A stretch of 64,000 bases of DNA, taken from Bradyrhizobium septentrionale. Its GTDB lineage: Bacteria > Pseudomonadota > Alphaproteobacteria > Rhizobiales > Xanthobacteraceae. Shown piece by piece: positions 56,940 to 64,000 of the stretch. The stretch spans positions 7,582,501 to 7,646,500 of the forward strand of contig NZ_CP088285.1 in the NCBI RefSeq assembly GCF_011516645.4, given 5' to 3'. Under the pieces are notes generated by a model that was given only the letters and a program-made list of their open reading frames with translations, had not been told where the DNA came from and made no database searches. Every line of letters begins with the position of its first letter. Within the stretch, counting starts at the first letter, position 1. The translations under genes were made by a program, and so were the position numbers.

Positions 56940-58301
56940 GTGCCGGGCATCGCCCGTTCCTGTGAACCCGGCGGCAGCCTGGGCTCACAAAGCAGTGGCG
57001 GCCATTTGGTCGCGCGGAGCCTGGTCTTGCGGCATTCATGGAAGCAACTGTTGGTGCGCGGCCGGCTGGCGGTCGCCGTCCTGATCTGGCTCGCGCCGCC
57101 GCTCGCCGCGACGGCCGCCCTCGCCGAGCCGCAGCCGTCCTCCGAAACCACCGCACAGGCCTGGTGCTTCGGCAGGAAAGACCCCGCACAGCGCATCGGG
57201 GGCTGCAGCTTTCTCCTTGCCCTGCGCAAGTTGCGGGGGAAGCAGCGCGCCGGCGCCTCCCTCAACCGCGGCAGCGCCTATCTCGAAAGCAACGATCTCG
57301 ATCGCGCGATCGCCGACTTCACGGACGTGATCAAATACGAGCCGATGCGCGCCAAGGGATTGGCCAACCGCGGCGAGGCCTATCGCCGCAAGGGCGATGT
57401 CGCGGCCGCCATCGCCGATCTCGATCAGGCCATCGCACTCGATCCCAGGGATGCGATCGCATACTACAACCGCGGCATCGCCTACAGCGACCGTGGCGAA
57501 CCTGTTCTCGCCATCGCCGACTACAACGAAGCCATCCGCCTCAGCCCGAAGGACGCCTGGTACTACAACAATCGCGGCAACTCCTACGTCGACGCCAAGC
57601 AGCCGGATCGCGCGATGGCCGACTATGATCGCGCCATCCGTCTCGATCCGAAATTTGCGCTCGCCTATTACAATCGCGGCAATGCCTATCGCGGCCGCGA
57701 CGATTTCGAACACGCGCTGGCCGATTACAACACGTCGCTCCGGCTCGATCCCCGCTATGCGCCGGCCTACGGCAATCGCGCCCGGCTGTTTCGCGATCGT
57801 GGCGAGATCGATCGGGCGCTCGCCGATCTCGATCAATCGCTGCGGCTCGATCCGGCCGGCTCCCGCGACTACTACGCGCGCGGCAACCTGCATCTTGGAC
57901 GGCAGGATTACCCGCGGGCGTTCGACGATTTCAGCAACGCGATCAAGTTCAATGCGAAATACGCGGCAGCGCTCAACGCGCGTTGCCTGACGCGCGTGAT
58001 CCTGGGCCAGGCGCAGCAGGCGCTCGCGGATTGCGAGCAGTCGCTGCAATGGAAGCCGGACGATCCCTACACGCTCGACAGCCGAGGAATCTGCCGCCTG
58101 AAGCTCGGCGAGCTTGACGCCGCGACAGCGGATTTCGATGCGGCGCTGAAGATCAACCCGAAACTGCCGAGCTCTCTCTATGGCCGCGGCGTCGCACGGC
58201 GCAAGAAGGGCGATGCCGACGCGGCACAGGCCGACATAGCTGCCGCCCAGGCGATTCAGTCCGACATCGCCAGGGAATTCGCGCGCTATGGCGTCGAATG
58301 A
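56940..58301 (+). CDS. Exported tetratricopeptide-repeat protein
   Basis: About 453 residues, with a signal-like hydrophobic segment (GRLAVAVLIWLAPPLAATAALAEP) near residues 41-64. A short segment with two Cys (WCFGRKDPAQRIGGC) follows. Ten consecutive TPR units come next, of the NRGxAYxxxGxxxxAIADxxxAIxLxP type. The GTG start at 56940 is tentative; a later TTG at 57006 would shorten the signal peptide. Likely a periplasmic scaffold for protein interactions. No partner is evident. Confidence 0.8.
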   Translation: MPGIARSCEPGGSLGSQSSGGHLVARSLVLRHSWKQLLVRGRLAVAVLIWLAPPLAATAALAEPQPSSETTAQAWCFGRKDPAQRIGGCSFLLALRKLRGKQRAGASLNRGSAYLESNDLDRAIADFTDVIKYEPMRAKGLANRGEAYRRKGDVAAAIADLDQAIALDPRDAIAYYNRGIAYSDRGEPVLAIADYNEAIRLSPKDAWYYNNRGNSYVDAKQPDRAMADYDRAIRLDPKFALAYYNRGNAYRGRDDFEHALADYNTSLRLDPRYAPAYGNRARLFRDRGEIDRALADLDQSLRLDPAGSRDYYARGNLHLGRQDYPRAFDDFSNAIKFNAKYAAALNARCLTRVILGQAQQALADCEQSLQWKPDDPYTLDSRGICRLKLGELDAATADFDAALKINPKLPSSLYGRGVARRKKGDADAAQADIAAAQAIQSDIAREFARYGVE

Positions 58302-58326
58302 CGCGCTGTCAGCGTGCTGGTCCAGA

Positions 58327-58617
58327 CTATTGCGCGGGAGCCGCGAGTGCCGGGTCGAGCGTACGCAGCACGCGATGGATGCGGACCGAGGTGCCGATGC
58401 CAGCATTGCGCACATAGGCATCGATGACTTCCTCGCTCTCGACCACGACGAGACCGAACAGCTTGCGATCATCGGTCGCATAGGTGCACAGCCAGTGCAT
58501 CTTGCCCTGGGTCGCGACGATGGCGTCCAACGCAATCCGCGCATGCCGCGCTGCCTGAGCGTCATCGGTCACGTCGAAACTGGCCGGAATATCTCGTTCG
58601 ATCAGAAGCTTGATCAC
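58327..58617 (-). CDS. DUF4242-like small protein
   Basis: A 96-residue protein beginning at GTG, with GGAGGTG six bases upstream. The layout MIKLLIERDIPASF ... MHWLCTYATDDRKLFGLVVVESEEVIDAYVRNAGIGTSVRIHRVLRTLDP matches DUF4242 (ferredoxin-like fold, some members bind nickel). It is divergent from the arginine leader region. The function is unknown. Confidence 0.75.
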   Translation of the reverse strand: MIKLLIERDIPASFDVTDDAQAARHARIALDAIVATQGKMHWLCTYATDDRKLFGLVVVESEEVIDAYVRNAGIGTSVRIHRVLRTLDPALAAPAQ

Positions 58618-58691
58618 GGCGCCACCTCCAAGATTGCCTCGTGGCAGCCTAACACGCTCCGCGAGCCATTGCCCGCGATGTCAGCTCCCGC

Positions 58692-58721
58692 TTGACATCG
58701 CCTGCCCTCCCGCTGTATGGC
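58692..58721 (+). promoter_or_regulatory. Candidate sigma-70 promoter of the argD leader
   Basis: TTGACA (58692-58697), an 18-base spacer and TATGGC (58716-58721). Initiation would fall at about 58727-58730, at or just before the ATG at 58730, so the leader mRNA would be nearly leaderless. Assigned by eye; the -10 is imperfect. Confidence 0.5.
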
Positions 58722-58729
58722 CCTGCGCC

Positions 58730-58819
58730 ATGAAGCTGAACCGGACCCACCGCCAGGCCATCCGCCGTCGTCGCACCCGCGACGATGAAGGGCTGCGCCA
58801 TGTCCGACGCCAGCGCTGA
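58730..58819 (+). CDS. Arginine-rich leader peptide (29 residues)
   Basis: The short frame starts MKLNRTHRQAIRRRRTRDDE and ends GLRHVRRQR. Eleven of 29 residues are Arg, with four consecutive Arg codons at 58763-58774 (CGC CGT CGT CGC). No Shine-Dalgarno precedes the ATG, which fits initiation from a leaderless transcript. The stop lies in a small hairpin (58815-58821 with 58828-58834), 24 bases before a strong terminator hairpin, and argD follows. Together this is the architecture of a ribosome-mediated attenuator sensing charged tRNA-Arg. GC-rich DNA often yields Arg-rich chance frames, so translation needs proof. Confidence 0.5.
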   Translation: MKLNRTHRQAIRRRRTRDDEGLRHVRRQR

Positions 58820-58843
58820 TTAGCTAAAATCAGCCAAGGTTTT

Positions 58844-58882
58844 CGAGAAGGCCGCGCCCCAAAGCGCGGCCTTCTCGCTTTT
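58844..58882 (+). terminator. Terminator hairpin between leader peptide and argD (putative attenuator)
   Basis: Fourteen-base perfect arms (58844-58857 and 58864-58877; left arm CGAGAAGGCCGCGC) enclose a six-base loop and are followed by C and four T. It sits 40 bases before the argD ATG, so read-through is needed for argD expression from the upstream promoter. A weak competing pairing, 58790-58799 with 58850-58859 (7 of 10), could act as antiterminator. Confidence 0.8.
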
Positions 58883-58922
58883 CGGCCTGCCCTTTCCCAA
58901 CACTGACCCAGAGGAGATCGAC

Positions 58923-60119
58923 ATGACCAACGCCACGCATCCGTTCGACGCGCTGATGGACATCACTGCCCGCCCTGAAGTCGTGTTCGTGCGCGGCGCC
59001 GGCTCGTATTTGTGGGACCATAACCGCAATCGCTTTCTCGACTTCGTGCAGGGTTGGGCCGTGAATCCCCTCGGCCATTCGCCGACCATCGTTGCCGATG
59101 CGCTGGCCGCGCAGGCCAGACGGCTGCTGACGCCGAGCCCGGCGTTCTACAACGAGCAGAGCCTGAAGCTGGCGAAGATGCTGGTCGACAAGAGCTGCTT
59201 CGACCAGGTGTTCTTCGCCAATTCTGGCGCCGAGGCCAATGAAGGCGCAATCAAGCTCGCGCGCAAATACGGCGCCAAGTACAAGAACGCCGCGCACGAG
59301 ATCATCACCTTCGAAGGCGGCTTCCACGGCCGGACACTCGCGACCATGTCGGCCTCGGGCAAGAAGGCGTTCGAGCCGCTGTTCGAGCCAAAGGTCTCGG
59401 GTTTCCGGAAAGCAAAACTGAACGACATCGAGTCGGTGCGGCAGCTGATCACGTCGTCCACGGTTGCGGTGATGCTCGAACCGATCCAGGGCGAAGCCGG
59501 CGTGTGGCCCGCGACGGATCAGTTTCTCAGGGAGTTGCGGGCGCTCACCCAGCAGCGCGGGCTGCTCCTGATCGTCGACGAGATCCAGACCGGCATGGGC
59601 CGGACCGGAAAGCTGTTCGGTTACGAACATGCCGGGATCGCGCCCGACATCATGACGCTCGGCAAGGGCATCGGCGGCGGCGTGCCGCTCGCGGCGCTGC
59701 TCGCGACCGAGCATGCCTCGTGTTTCGACCATGGCGATCAGGGCGGCACCTTCAACGGCAATCCGCTGATGTGCGCCGCCGGCCTTGTCGTGCTCGACCA
59801 GGTCGGCCAGCCCGATTTCCTGAAATCGGTCGTCGATGCCGGCCTCTTGCTCGAGCGCGAATTGCAGCGGCTGTCGGCGCGGCACGGGCTCGGCGACATC
59901 AGGGGCCGTGGCCTTCTGCTCGCGCTCGATCTCAAGATGCCGATCGGCGCGGCCGTCGTCGCCGAGGCGTTTGCCGCCGGCGTGCTCATCAACTCGCCGC
60001 AGCCGGACACGCTGCGCTTCATGCCGGCGCTCAACGTCACGCGGCAGGAGATTCTTGCGCTGACCGACTGCCTGGAGACGGTGCTGACCAAGGTCGGCGC
60101 GGCACGGCGGGTGGCTTAG
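58923..60119 (+). CDS. argD: Acetylornithine aminotransferase
   Basis: A 398-residue class III PLP aminotransferase converting N-acetylglutamate semialdehyde to N-acetylornithine in arginine synthesis. It opens [20 protein letters not shown], with [20 protein letters not shown] and [19 protein letters not shown]. The PLP Lys is in [17 protein letters not shown], after [16 protein letters not shown]. It resembles the ArgD lineage of betaproteobacteria more than the usual short rhizobial ArgD, so it may be a second copy. GAGGAGATC lies before the ATG. Upstream is the Arg-rich leader with terminator; a tRNA-Arg begins 14 bases after the stop. Ornithine aminotransferase activity is an alternative. 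Confidence 0.85.
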   Translation: MTNATHPFDALMDITARPEVVFVRGAGSYLWDHNRNRFLDFVQGWAVNPLGHSPTIVADALAAQARRLLTPSPAFYNEQSLKLAKMLVDKSCFDQVFFANSGAEANEGAIKLARKYGAKYKNAAHEIITFEGGFHGRTLATMSASGKKAFEPLFEPKVSGFRKAKLNDIESVRQLITSSTVAVMLEPIQGEAGVWPATDQFLRELRALTQQRGLLLIVDEIQTGMGRTGKLFGYEHAGIAPDIMTLGKGIGGGVPLAALLATEHASCFDHGDQGGTFNGNPLMCAAGLVVLDQVGQPDFLKSVVDAGLLLERELQRLSARHGLGDIRGRGLLLALDLKMPIGAAVVAEAFAAGVLINSPQPDTLRFMPALNVTRQEILALTDCLETVLTKVGAARRVA

Positions 60120-60132
60120 CCAGGGTATGATG

Positions 60133-60209
60133 GGTCCCGTAGCTCAATTGGACAGAGCACCGCGTTGCGGACGCGAAGGTTCGAGGTTCGAGTCCTCGCG
60201 GGACCACCA
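60133..60209 (+). tRNA. tRNA-Arg (anticodon GCG)
   Basis: A full cloverleaf: acceptor GGTCCCG/CGGGACC, D arm GCTC/GAGC, anticodon loop TTGCGGA (anticodon at 60167-60169), T arm CGAGG/CCTCG, discriminator A and encoded CCA. One C-A mismatch tops the anticodon stem (27-43). G at position 34 replaces the A (inosine) of the usual bacterial CGN-reading tRNA-Arg. It lies 13 bases behind the argD stop and reads CGC and CGU, the main Arg codons of the leader peptide. Confidence 0.9.
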
Positions 60210-60237
60210 CTTTGCCGGACTCACCCGTCCGGCAAAG
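60210..60237 (+). terminator. Hairpin directly behind the tRNA
   Basis: Eleven-base arms CTTTGCCGGAC (60210-60220) and GTCCGGCAAAG (60227-60237) with a six-base loop, abutting the encoded CCA. There is no T run. It probably marks the 3' end of the argD-tRNA transcript or serves the convergent gene. Confidence 0.6.
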
Positions 60238-60257
60238 CGGCTGCGACCATTGCACCT

Positions 60258-61232
60258 CTACGGCCTCAAAATCGCCGCGCCCGTGGTCGCCCGGCTCTCC
60301 AGCTCGATATGCGCCTTCGCCGCATCCTTCAGCGCATAGGCGTGGTTGATCGGCACGTGCAGCTTGCCGTTGATCACGGCCGCGAACAGCGTGTCGGCGC
60401 CTTCGAGCAGTTCCTTGCGGGTGCCGACATAGTCGTTGAGCTTGGGCCGTGTCGCGAACAGCGAGCCGTGGTTGTTGAGCTCGGCGAGCGGGAACGGCGG
60501 TACCGGACCCGACGCGTTGCCGAAACTGACGAACAGGCCGCGCGGCCTGAGGCAGGCCAGCGATCCCGGGAAGGTGGTCTTGCCGACCCCGTCATAGACG
60601 ACATCGCAGAGCTCGCCGCGGCTGATCTGCTTGACGCGTTCGACGAAATTCTCCTCGTTGTAGAGGATGACGTGGTCGCAGCCATTGGCGAGCGCGATGT
60701 CGGCCTTCGCCTTGGAGCCGACGGTACCGATAACATTGGCGCCGAGCGCGTGCGCCCACTGGCAGGCCAGCAGGCCGATGCCGCCGGCCGCGGCGTGGAT
60801 CAGCACCCGATGGCCCTGCTCGACCTTGAAGGTCTTGTGCAGCAGATACCAGACCGTGAGCCCCTTGAGCATCAGCACGGCGCCCTGCTCGTACGTGATG
60901 TGGTCGGGCAGCTTGACGAGCTTGTCCGCCGGGATGACGCGCTCGGAGGCATAGCCGCCGAGGTTGTAGTAATAGGCGACGCGGTCGCCGACATGGAAAT
61001 TGGTCACCCCCGGGCCGACGGCCAAAACCTCGCCCGCGGCCTCGTTGCCGGCGATGAACGGCAGGCCGGGCGCCTTGTAGAGGCCGGTGCGGAAATAGAC
61101 GTCGATGAAGTTCAGGCCGACCGCGTGCTGGCGGATCCGGACTTCGCCCGTCCCCGGCGGGCCGACCTCGACGTCCTCATAGGTCAGGACTTCCGGGCCC
61201 CCCACCTTGTGCACGCGCACAGCCTTGGTCAT
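60258..61232 (-). CDS. NADPH:quinone oxidoreductase (zeta-crystallin type)
   Basis: A 324-residue medium-chain dehydrogenase without the zinc-binding Cys/His set. It opens MTKAVRVHKVGGPEVLTYEDV. GLNFIDVYFRTGLYKAPGLPFIAGNEAAGEV is the quinone-reductase consensus, and the nucleotide-binding motif is IHAAAGGIGLLACQWAHALG. NADPH-dependent one-electron or two-electron quinone reduction is the family role. It stands alone, convergent with the tRNA. Confidence 0.92.
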   Translation of the reverse strand: MTKAVRVHKVGGPEVLTYEDVEVGPPGTGEVRIRQHAVGLNFIDVYFRTGLYKAPGLPFIAGNEAAGEVLAVGPGVTNFHVGDRVAYYYNLGGYASERVIPADKLVKLPDHITYEQGAVLMLKGLTVWYLLHKTFKVEQGHRVLIHAAAGGIGLLACQWAHALGANVIGTVGSKAKADIALANGCDHVILYNEENFVERVKQISRGELCDVVYDGVGKTTFPGSLACLRPRGLFVSFGNASGPVPPFPLAELNNHGSLFATRPKLNDYVGTRKELLEGADTLFAAVINGKLHVPINHAYALKDAAKAHIELESRATTGAAILRP

Positions 61233-61291
61233 GTCAGTCGCTCCCCTCAGATATCAGCGTCACGCGAGCGAATGCCATCGGCGCCGGCTTG

Positions 61292-62038
61292 TCAACCAAG
61301 CGGCGCGGAACCCCGGCGCGCCGCCTTCCTGCGGTTGCGCTTGGCCAGCACGTTGAACATCTCGACCGCGACCGAGAATAGGATCGCGAAATAGATGTAG
61401 CCGCGTGGAATGTGGAATTGGAAGCCGTCGGCCACCAGCGCCACGCCGATCAGCACCAGGAACGCCAGCGCCAGCATCTTGGTGGTCGGATGCTCGGCGA
61501 CGAACCGCGCCACCGGCCCCGACGAGATGTACATGATGGCGCAGGCGATCACGACCGCCGCGATCATGATCTCGATATCCTGCGCCATGCCGATCGCGGT
61601 GATGATCGAATCCAGCGAGAATACGAGGTCGATGATGATGATCTGCACGATCACCCAGAAGAACGCGCTGGCGCTCGGCTTGTCGTCGGCCTCCGCCTCG
61701 CGCGCCTCGACCTCGCCGTGGATCTCGTGGGTCGCCTTGGCGATCAGGAACAGGCCGCCGCCGATCAGGATGATATCGCGCCACGACAGCGATACGTCCT
61801 TGACGGTGATCACCGGCTGCGTCAGGCCGATCAGCCAGACCAGGATCGAGAGCAGCAGGATGCGGAACACCAGCGCCAGGATCAGGCCGATCTGCCGCGC
61901 GCGCTTGGCCTGCGCGGGCGGGATCCGCGACACGATCACCGACAGGAAGATGACGTTGTCGATGCCGAGCACGATCTCGAGCGCAGTCAGGGTCAACAGC
62001 GCAGCCCAGGCTTCCGGGCTGGTGATCAATTGCATCAT
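61292..62038 (-). CDS. TerC-family integral membrane protein
   Basis: A 248-residue protein with about seven helices. Hallmarks are ALEIVLGIDNVIFLSVIV and its counterpart VFSLDSIITAIGMAQDIEI, each with the acidic/Asn membrane residues of the family. Relatives are linked to tellurite resistance and to manganese efflux or metalation of secreted proteins. The ATG at 62038 overlaps the pcs stop by 4 bases (ATGA); the next codon is also ATG. Co-transcription with pcs is certain in layout. Confidence 0.9.
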   Translation of the reverse strand: MMQLITSPEAWAALLTLTALEIVLGIDNVIFLSVIVSRIPPAQAKRARQIGLILALVFRILLLSILVWLIGLTQPVITVKDVSLSWRDIILIGGGLFLIAKATHEIHGEVEAREAEADDKPSASAFFWVIVQIIIIDLVFSLDSIITAIGMAQDIEIMIAAVVIACAIMYISSGPVARFVAEHPTTKMLALAFLVLIGVALVADGFQFHIPRGYIYFAILFSVAVEMFNVLAKRNRRKAARRGSAPLG

Positions 62039-62763
62039 GCTCTGAAGGCTTTCATCCGGCGGATCACGGTATCGCTGCCGACGATGTAGACGGCGATGGC
62101 GCAGAGACCGAAGGTGATCGGGGCGCCGACCACGAAATCGTTGGCGAGCGTGTACGCGCCGAGCAGCGCCCAGGCGCCGAGCAGCCACAGCGTCAGCCAG
62201 CGCAGCCGCACCACGCGGAGCGGGTGCAGCACATGGAACGGGGCAAAGGTCAGCGCGATCAGCGCCGCGACCACGATCGTCGACAGCACCGGCGGCAAAT
62301 GCAGCAGGAACAGATAGAACGCCGCCGCATTCCACAGCGCCGGGAAGCCACGGAAATGGTTGTCGTCGGCCTTCATGCGGCGGTCGGCGAAATACAGCGC
62401 GCTCGACACCACGATGCCGATGCCGAGGATCGGCGCGGCCAGTGGCAGCAGCAGGCCGCTCGCGGTGATCGCATAGGCCGGCACGAACACATAGGTGACG
62501 AAATCGACCACCAGGTCGAGCACCTCGCCCGACCAGTTCGGCTGCAGCCGCACCACGTCGAACCGGCGCGCCAGCGGGCCATCGATCCCGTCGATGATCA
62601 GCGCGATCCCGAGCCAGGCGAACATGTTGGCCCAGTGCTCGCGCACGGCTTCCAGCATCGCCAGCAGCGCGACCCCGGCGCCGAGCGCCGTGAAAATATG
62701 AACGGTGAATGCGGCGGTCCGCATCCGCTCTCTCAACGCATCCCCCTGGCTGGTGTGATCCAT
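62035..62763 (-). CDS. pcs: Phosphatidylcholine synthase
   Basis: A 242-residue membrane CDP-alcohol phosphatidyltransferase that condenses choline with CDP-diacylglycerol. The catalytic motif reads DGIDGPLARRFD followed by SGEVLDLVVDFVTYV, keeping the conserved Asp/Gly/Arg pattern. The opening THIFTALGAGVALLAMLEAV-like helix (VHIFTALGAGVALL) and the end fit bacterial Pcs. The ATG at 62763 (MDHTSQGDALRERM) is preferred; upstream in-frame codons lack coding bias. This enzyme is typical of rhizobia and relatives. Confidence 0.9.
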   Translation of the reverse strand: MDHTSQGDALRERMRTAAFTVHIFTALGAGVALLAMLEAVREHWANMFAWLGIALIIDGIDGPLARRFDVVRLQPNWSGEVLDLVVDFVTYVFVPAYAITASGLLLPLAAPILGIGIVVSSALYFADRRMKADDNHFRGFPALWNAAAFYLFLLHLPPVLSTIVVAALIALTFAPFHVLHPLRVVRLRWLTLWLLGAWALLGAYTLANDFVVGAPITFGLCAIAVYIVGSDTVIRRMKAFRA

Positions 62764-62896
62764 CGGCCGAAGTGCTATCAGGAATCGGCCCGCTTTGCAT
62801 ATGCAGTCTTGCGGCGTTCCGCCGCGCAAACCGTTGGAAACTTTTGGTGGTTACCGATGGCTTGAAAATCGGGCCAACCATGTCAAATGTCCTGAT

Positions 62897-64000
62897 ATGA
62901 CCGACAGCCCGCAGGATTATGACGTTATCGTAATAGGCGGCGGCCCGGCCGGATTGACGGCCGCGATCGCCCTGGCGGATACCGGCGCGCGGACAGCGCT
63001 CTTGGCCCGCCGCGTGCCCTACGCCGACAACCGGACCACCGCCCTGCTCGGCGCCTCGACCGATATCCTGGACCGGCTCGACGTCTGGCGGCGCTGCAGC
63101 GACAAGGCGGCGGCGCTCAAGACCATGCGCCTCGTCGACGATACAGGCCGGCTGATCCGCGCGCCCGAGGTGCGCTTCACCTCCGAGGAGATCGGCCGCG
63201 AGCAGTTCGGCTTCAATATCGACAATCGCTCGCTGGTCGCAGCGCTCGAGGACCGCGCCGGCGAGATGGCCGCGCTGACGCGGTTCGACGACGAGGCCGC
63301 CTCGGTGCGACCGGATGATGGCGCGGTCGCCGTGGTGACGCGGCAGGGTCAGGCGCTTCGGGCCCGGCTCGTGGTCGGCGCCGACGGGCGCAATTCATTG
63401 TCCCGGGAGGCCGCCGGCATCGAGGTGGTCAGCCGCGAGCTCGGGCAGTCCGCCCTCACCTTCAACATCACCCATACAAGGCCGCACCGGAACATCTCGA
63501 CCGAGTTTCACACCGAGCACGGCCCCTGCGTGTTCGTGCCGCTCAGCGGCAACAGAAGCAGCGTGGTCTGGGTCTCGGCGCCCAGGGAGGCCGAACGGCT
63601 GATGGCGCTCGGCGACGGCGAATTGTCCGATGCGGCGGAGCGGCAGTCGCATTCGATCCTCGGCCGCGTTGAGGTCCAGCCCGGCCGCCACGTGTTCCCG
63701 CTCGCCATCGAGCGGCCCCGGCAGTTTGCCAAAGATCGCGTCGCGCTGGTCGGGGAATCCGCGCATGTGTTGCCGCCGATCGGCGCGCAGGGTCTCAATA
63801 TGGGACTGCGCGATGCCGCCGATATCGCCGAGATCACAGGCCAAGCGATCGCGCGCGGCGAAGATCCCGGCGCGCCAAATGTGCTGTCGCGCTACCAGGC
63901 AGCGCGGCGCCCTGACGTCGCCAGCCGGACCTGGGCGATCGACATCGCCAACCGGTCGCTGCTGAGCGACTTCCTCGGCGTGCAGACGGCGCGGGCTGCC
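62897..64000 (+). CDS. UbiH/UbiF/COQ6-family FAD monooxygenase, partial
   Basis: About 368 residues visible, with the frame running off the right edge. The FAD-binding motif is YDVIVIGGGPAGLTAAIALADTGA, the central motif LVVGADGRNSLSREAAGIEV and the second FAD motif VALVGESAHVLPPIGAQGLNMGLRDAADI. This is the ubiquinone-biosynthesis hydroxylase pattern. The ATG at 62897 reads MTDSPQDYD. Which ring carbon it hydroxylates cannot be told from the sequence. It is divergent from pcs by 133 bases. Confidence 0.88.
   Translation, partial: MTDSPQDYDVIVIGGGPAGLTAAIALADTGARTALLARRVPYADNRTTALLGASTDILDRLDVWRRCSDKAAALKTMRLVDDTGRLIRAPEVRFTSEEIGREQFGFNIDNRSLVAALEDRAGEMAALTRFDDEAASVRPDDGAVAVVTRQGQALRARLVVGADGRNSLSREAAGIEVVSRELGQSALTFNITHTRPHRNISTEFHTEHGPCVFVPLSGNRSSVVWVSAPREAERLMALGDGELSDAAERQSHSILGRVEVQPGRHVFPLAIERPRQFAKDRVALVGESAHVLPPIGAQGLNMGLRDAADIAEITGQAIARGEDPGAPNVLSRYQAARRPDVASRTWAIDIANRSLLSDFLGVQTARAA

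Noticed and set aside
58717..58788. Alternative short frame starting at the ATG at 58717 in the argD leader
   Set aside because: It overlaps the likely -10 element, so the start codon would not be in the transcript; its product is Pro/His-rich with no regulatory codon run.

Overview
The window is GC-rich chromosomal DNA from an alphaproteobacterium, most likely Bradyrhizobium or a close relative. This rests on a phosphatidylcholine synthase, a NasS-NasT pair, HWE-type and giant HAMP-array histidine kinases, Omp25-like barrels, DUF982/DUF3072/DUF1993-type small proteins and intergenic repeats of a style familiar from that genus. No database search was possible; every call comes from reading the sequence. 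Coding is dense and mostly ordinary, with one accessory stretch at about 10-17 kb.

Layout. 1-3.7 kb (minus): a heavy-metal-type RND efflux operon made of two tiny lipoproteins sharing a C-terminal motif, an adaptor and a pump cut by the window edge. 3.7-6.2 kb: two outer-membrane barrels. 6.6-10.1 kb: a hypothetical protein, a KdpD/KdpE-like two-component pair with no kdpFABC nearby, and a 40-residue membrane peptide. 10.2-14.6 kb: three RTX proteins, one a serralysin-like metalloprotease. 14.7-17.2 kb: an IS256-family element sitting between the remains of two unrelated genes. 17.3-27.4 kb: a signalling cluster with a REC-PAS-HWE kinase, a 2096-residue soluble HAMP-array hybrid kinase and a divergent PAS hybrid kinase broken by a frameshift.

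27.4-32.6 kb: small hypotheticals, a UvrD-type helicase, a class III nucleotidyl cyclase and a PilZ protein. 32.8-35.9 kb: an MFS transporter, a flavin monooxygenase-like protein and a VOC protein, probably catabolic. 37.4-44.3 kb: a carbohydrate-type ABC importer followed by a 2-hydroxyacid dehydrogenase and an amidase. 44.5-52.3 kb: hypotheticals, a PheC-like cyclohexadienyl dehydratase, a cupin, an RraA-like protein and the 5-oxoprolinase genes pxpBCA. 52.8-54.5 kb: nasT-nasS. 55.6-58.6 kb: rimO, a TPR protein and a DUF4242-type protein. 58.7-60.2 kb: a compact arginine unit. 60.3-64 kb: a quinone oxidoreductase, pcs-terC and a UbiH-type monooxygenase cut by the window edge.

The most interesting candidate is the arginine unit at 58692-60237. 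A TTGACA promoter lies so close to an ATG that the transcript would be nearly leaderless. The ATG opens a 29-codon frame with 11 arginine codons, including four in a row. A 14-bp GC-rich hairpin with a T run follows, then argD, and 13 nt after argD a tRNA-Arg with anticodon GCG. This looks like arginine-responsive ribosome-mediated attenuation. Secondary points are the paired lipoproteins beside the RND pump, a 34-bp repeat placed 0-1 nt behind two stop codons in the same orientation, and the IS256 junction lacking a target duplication.
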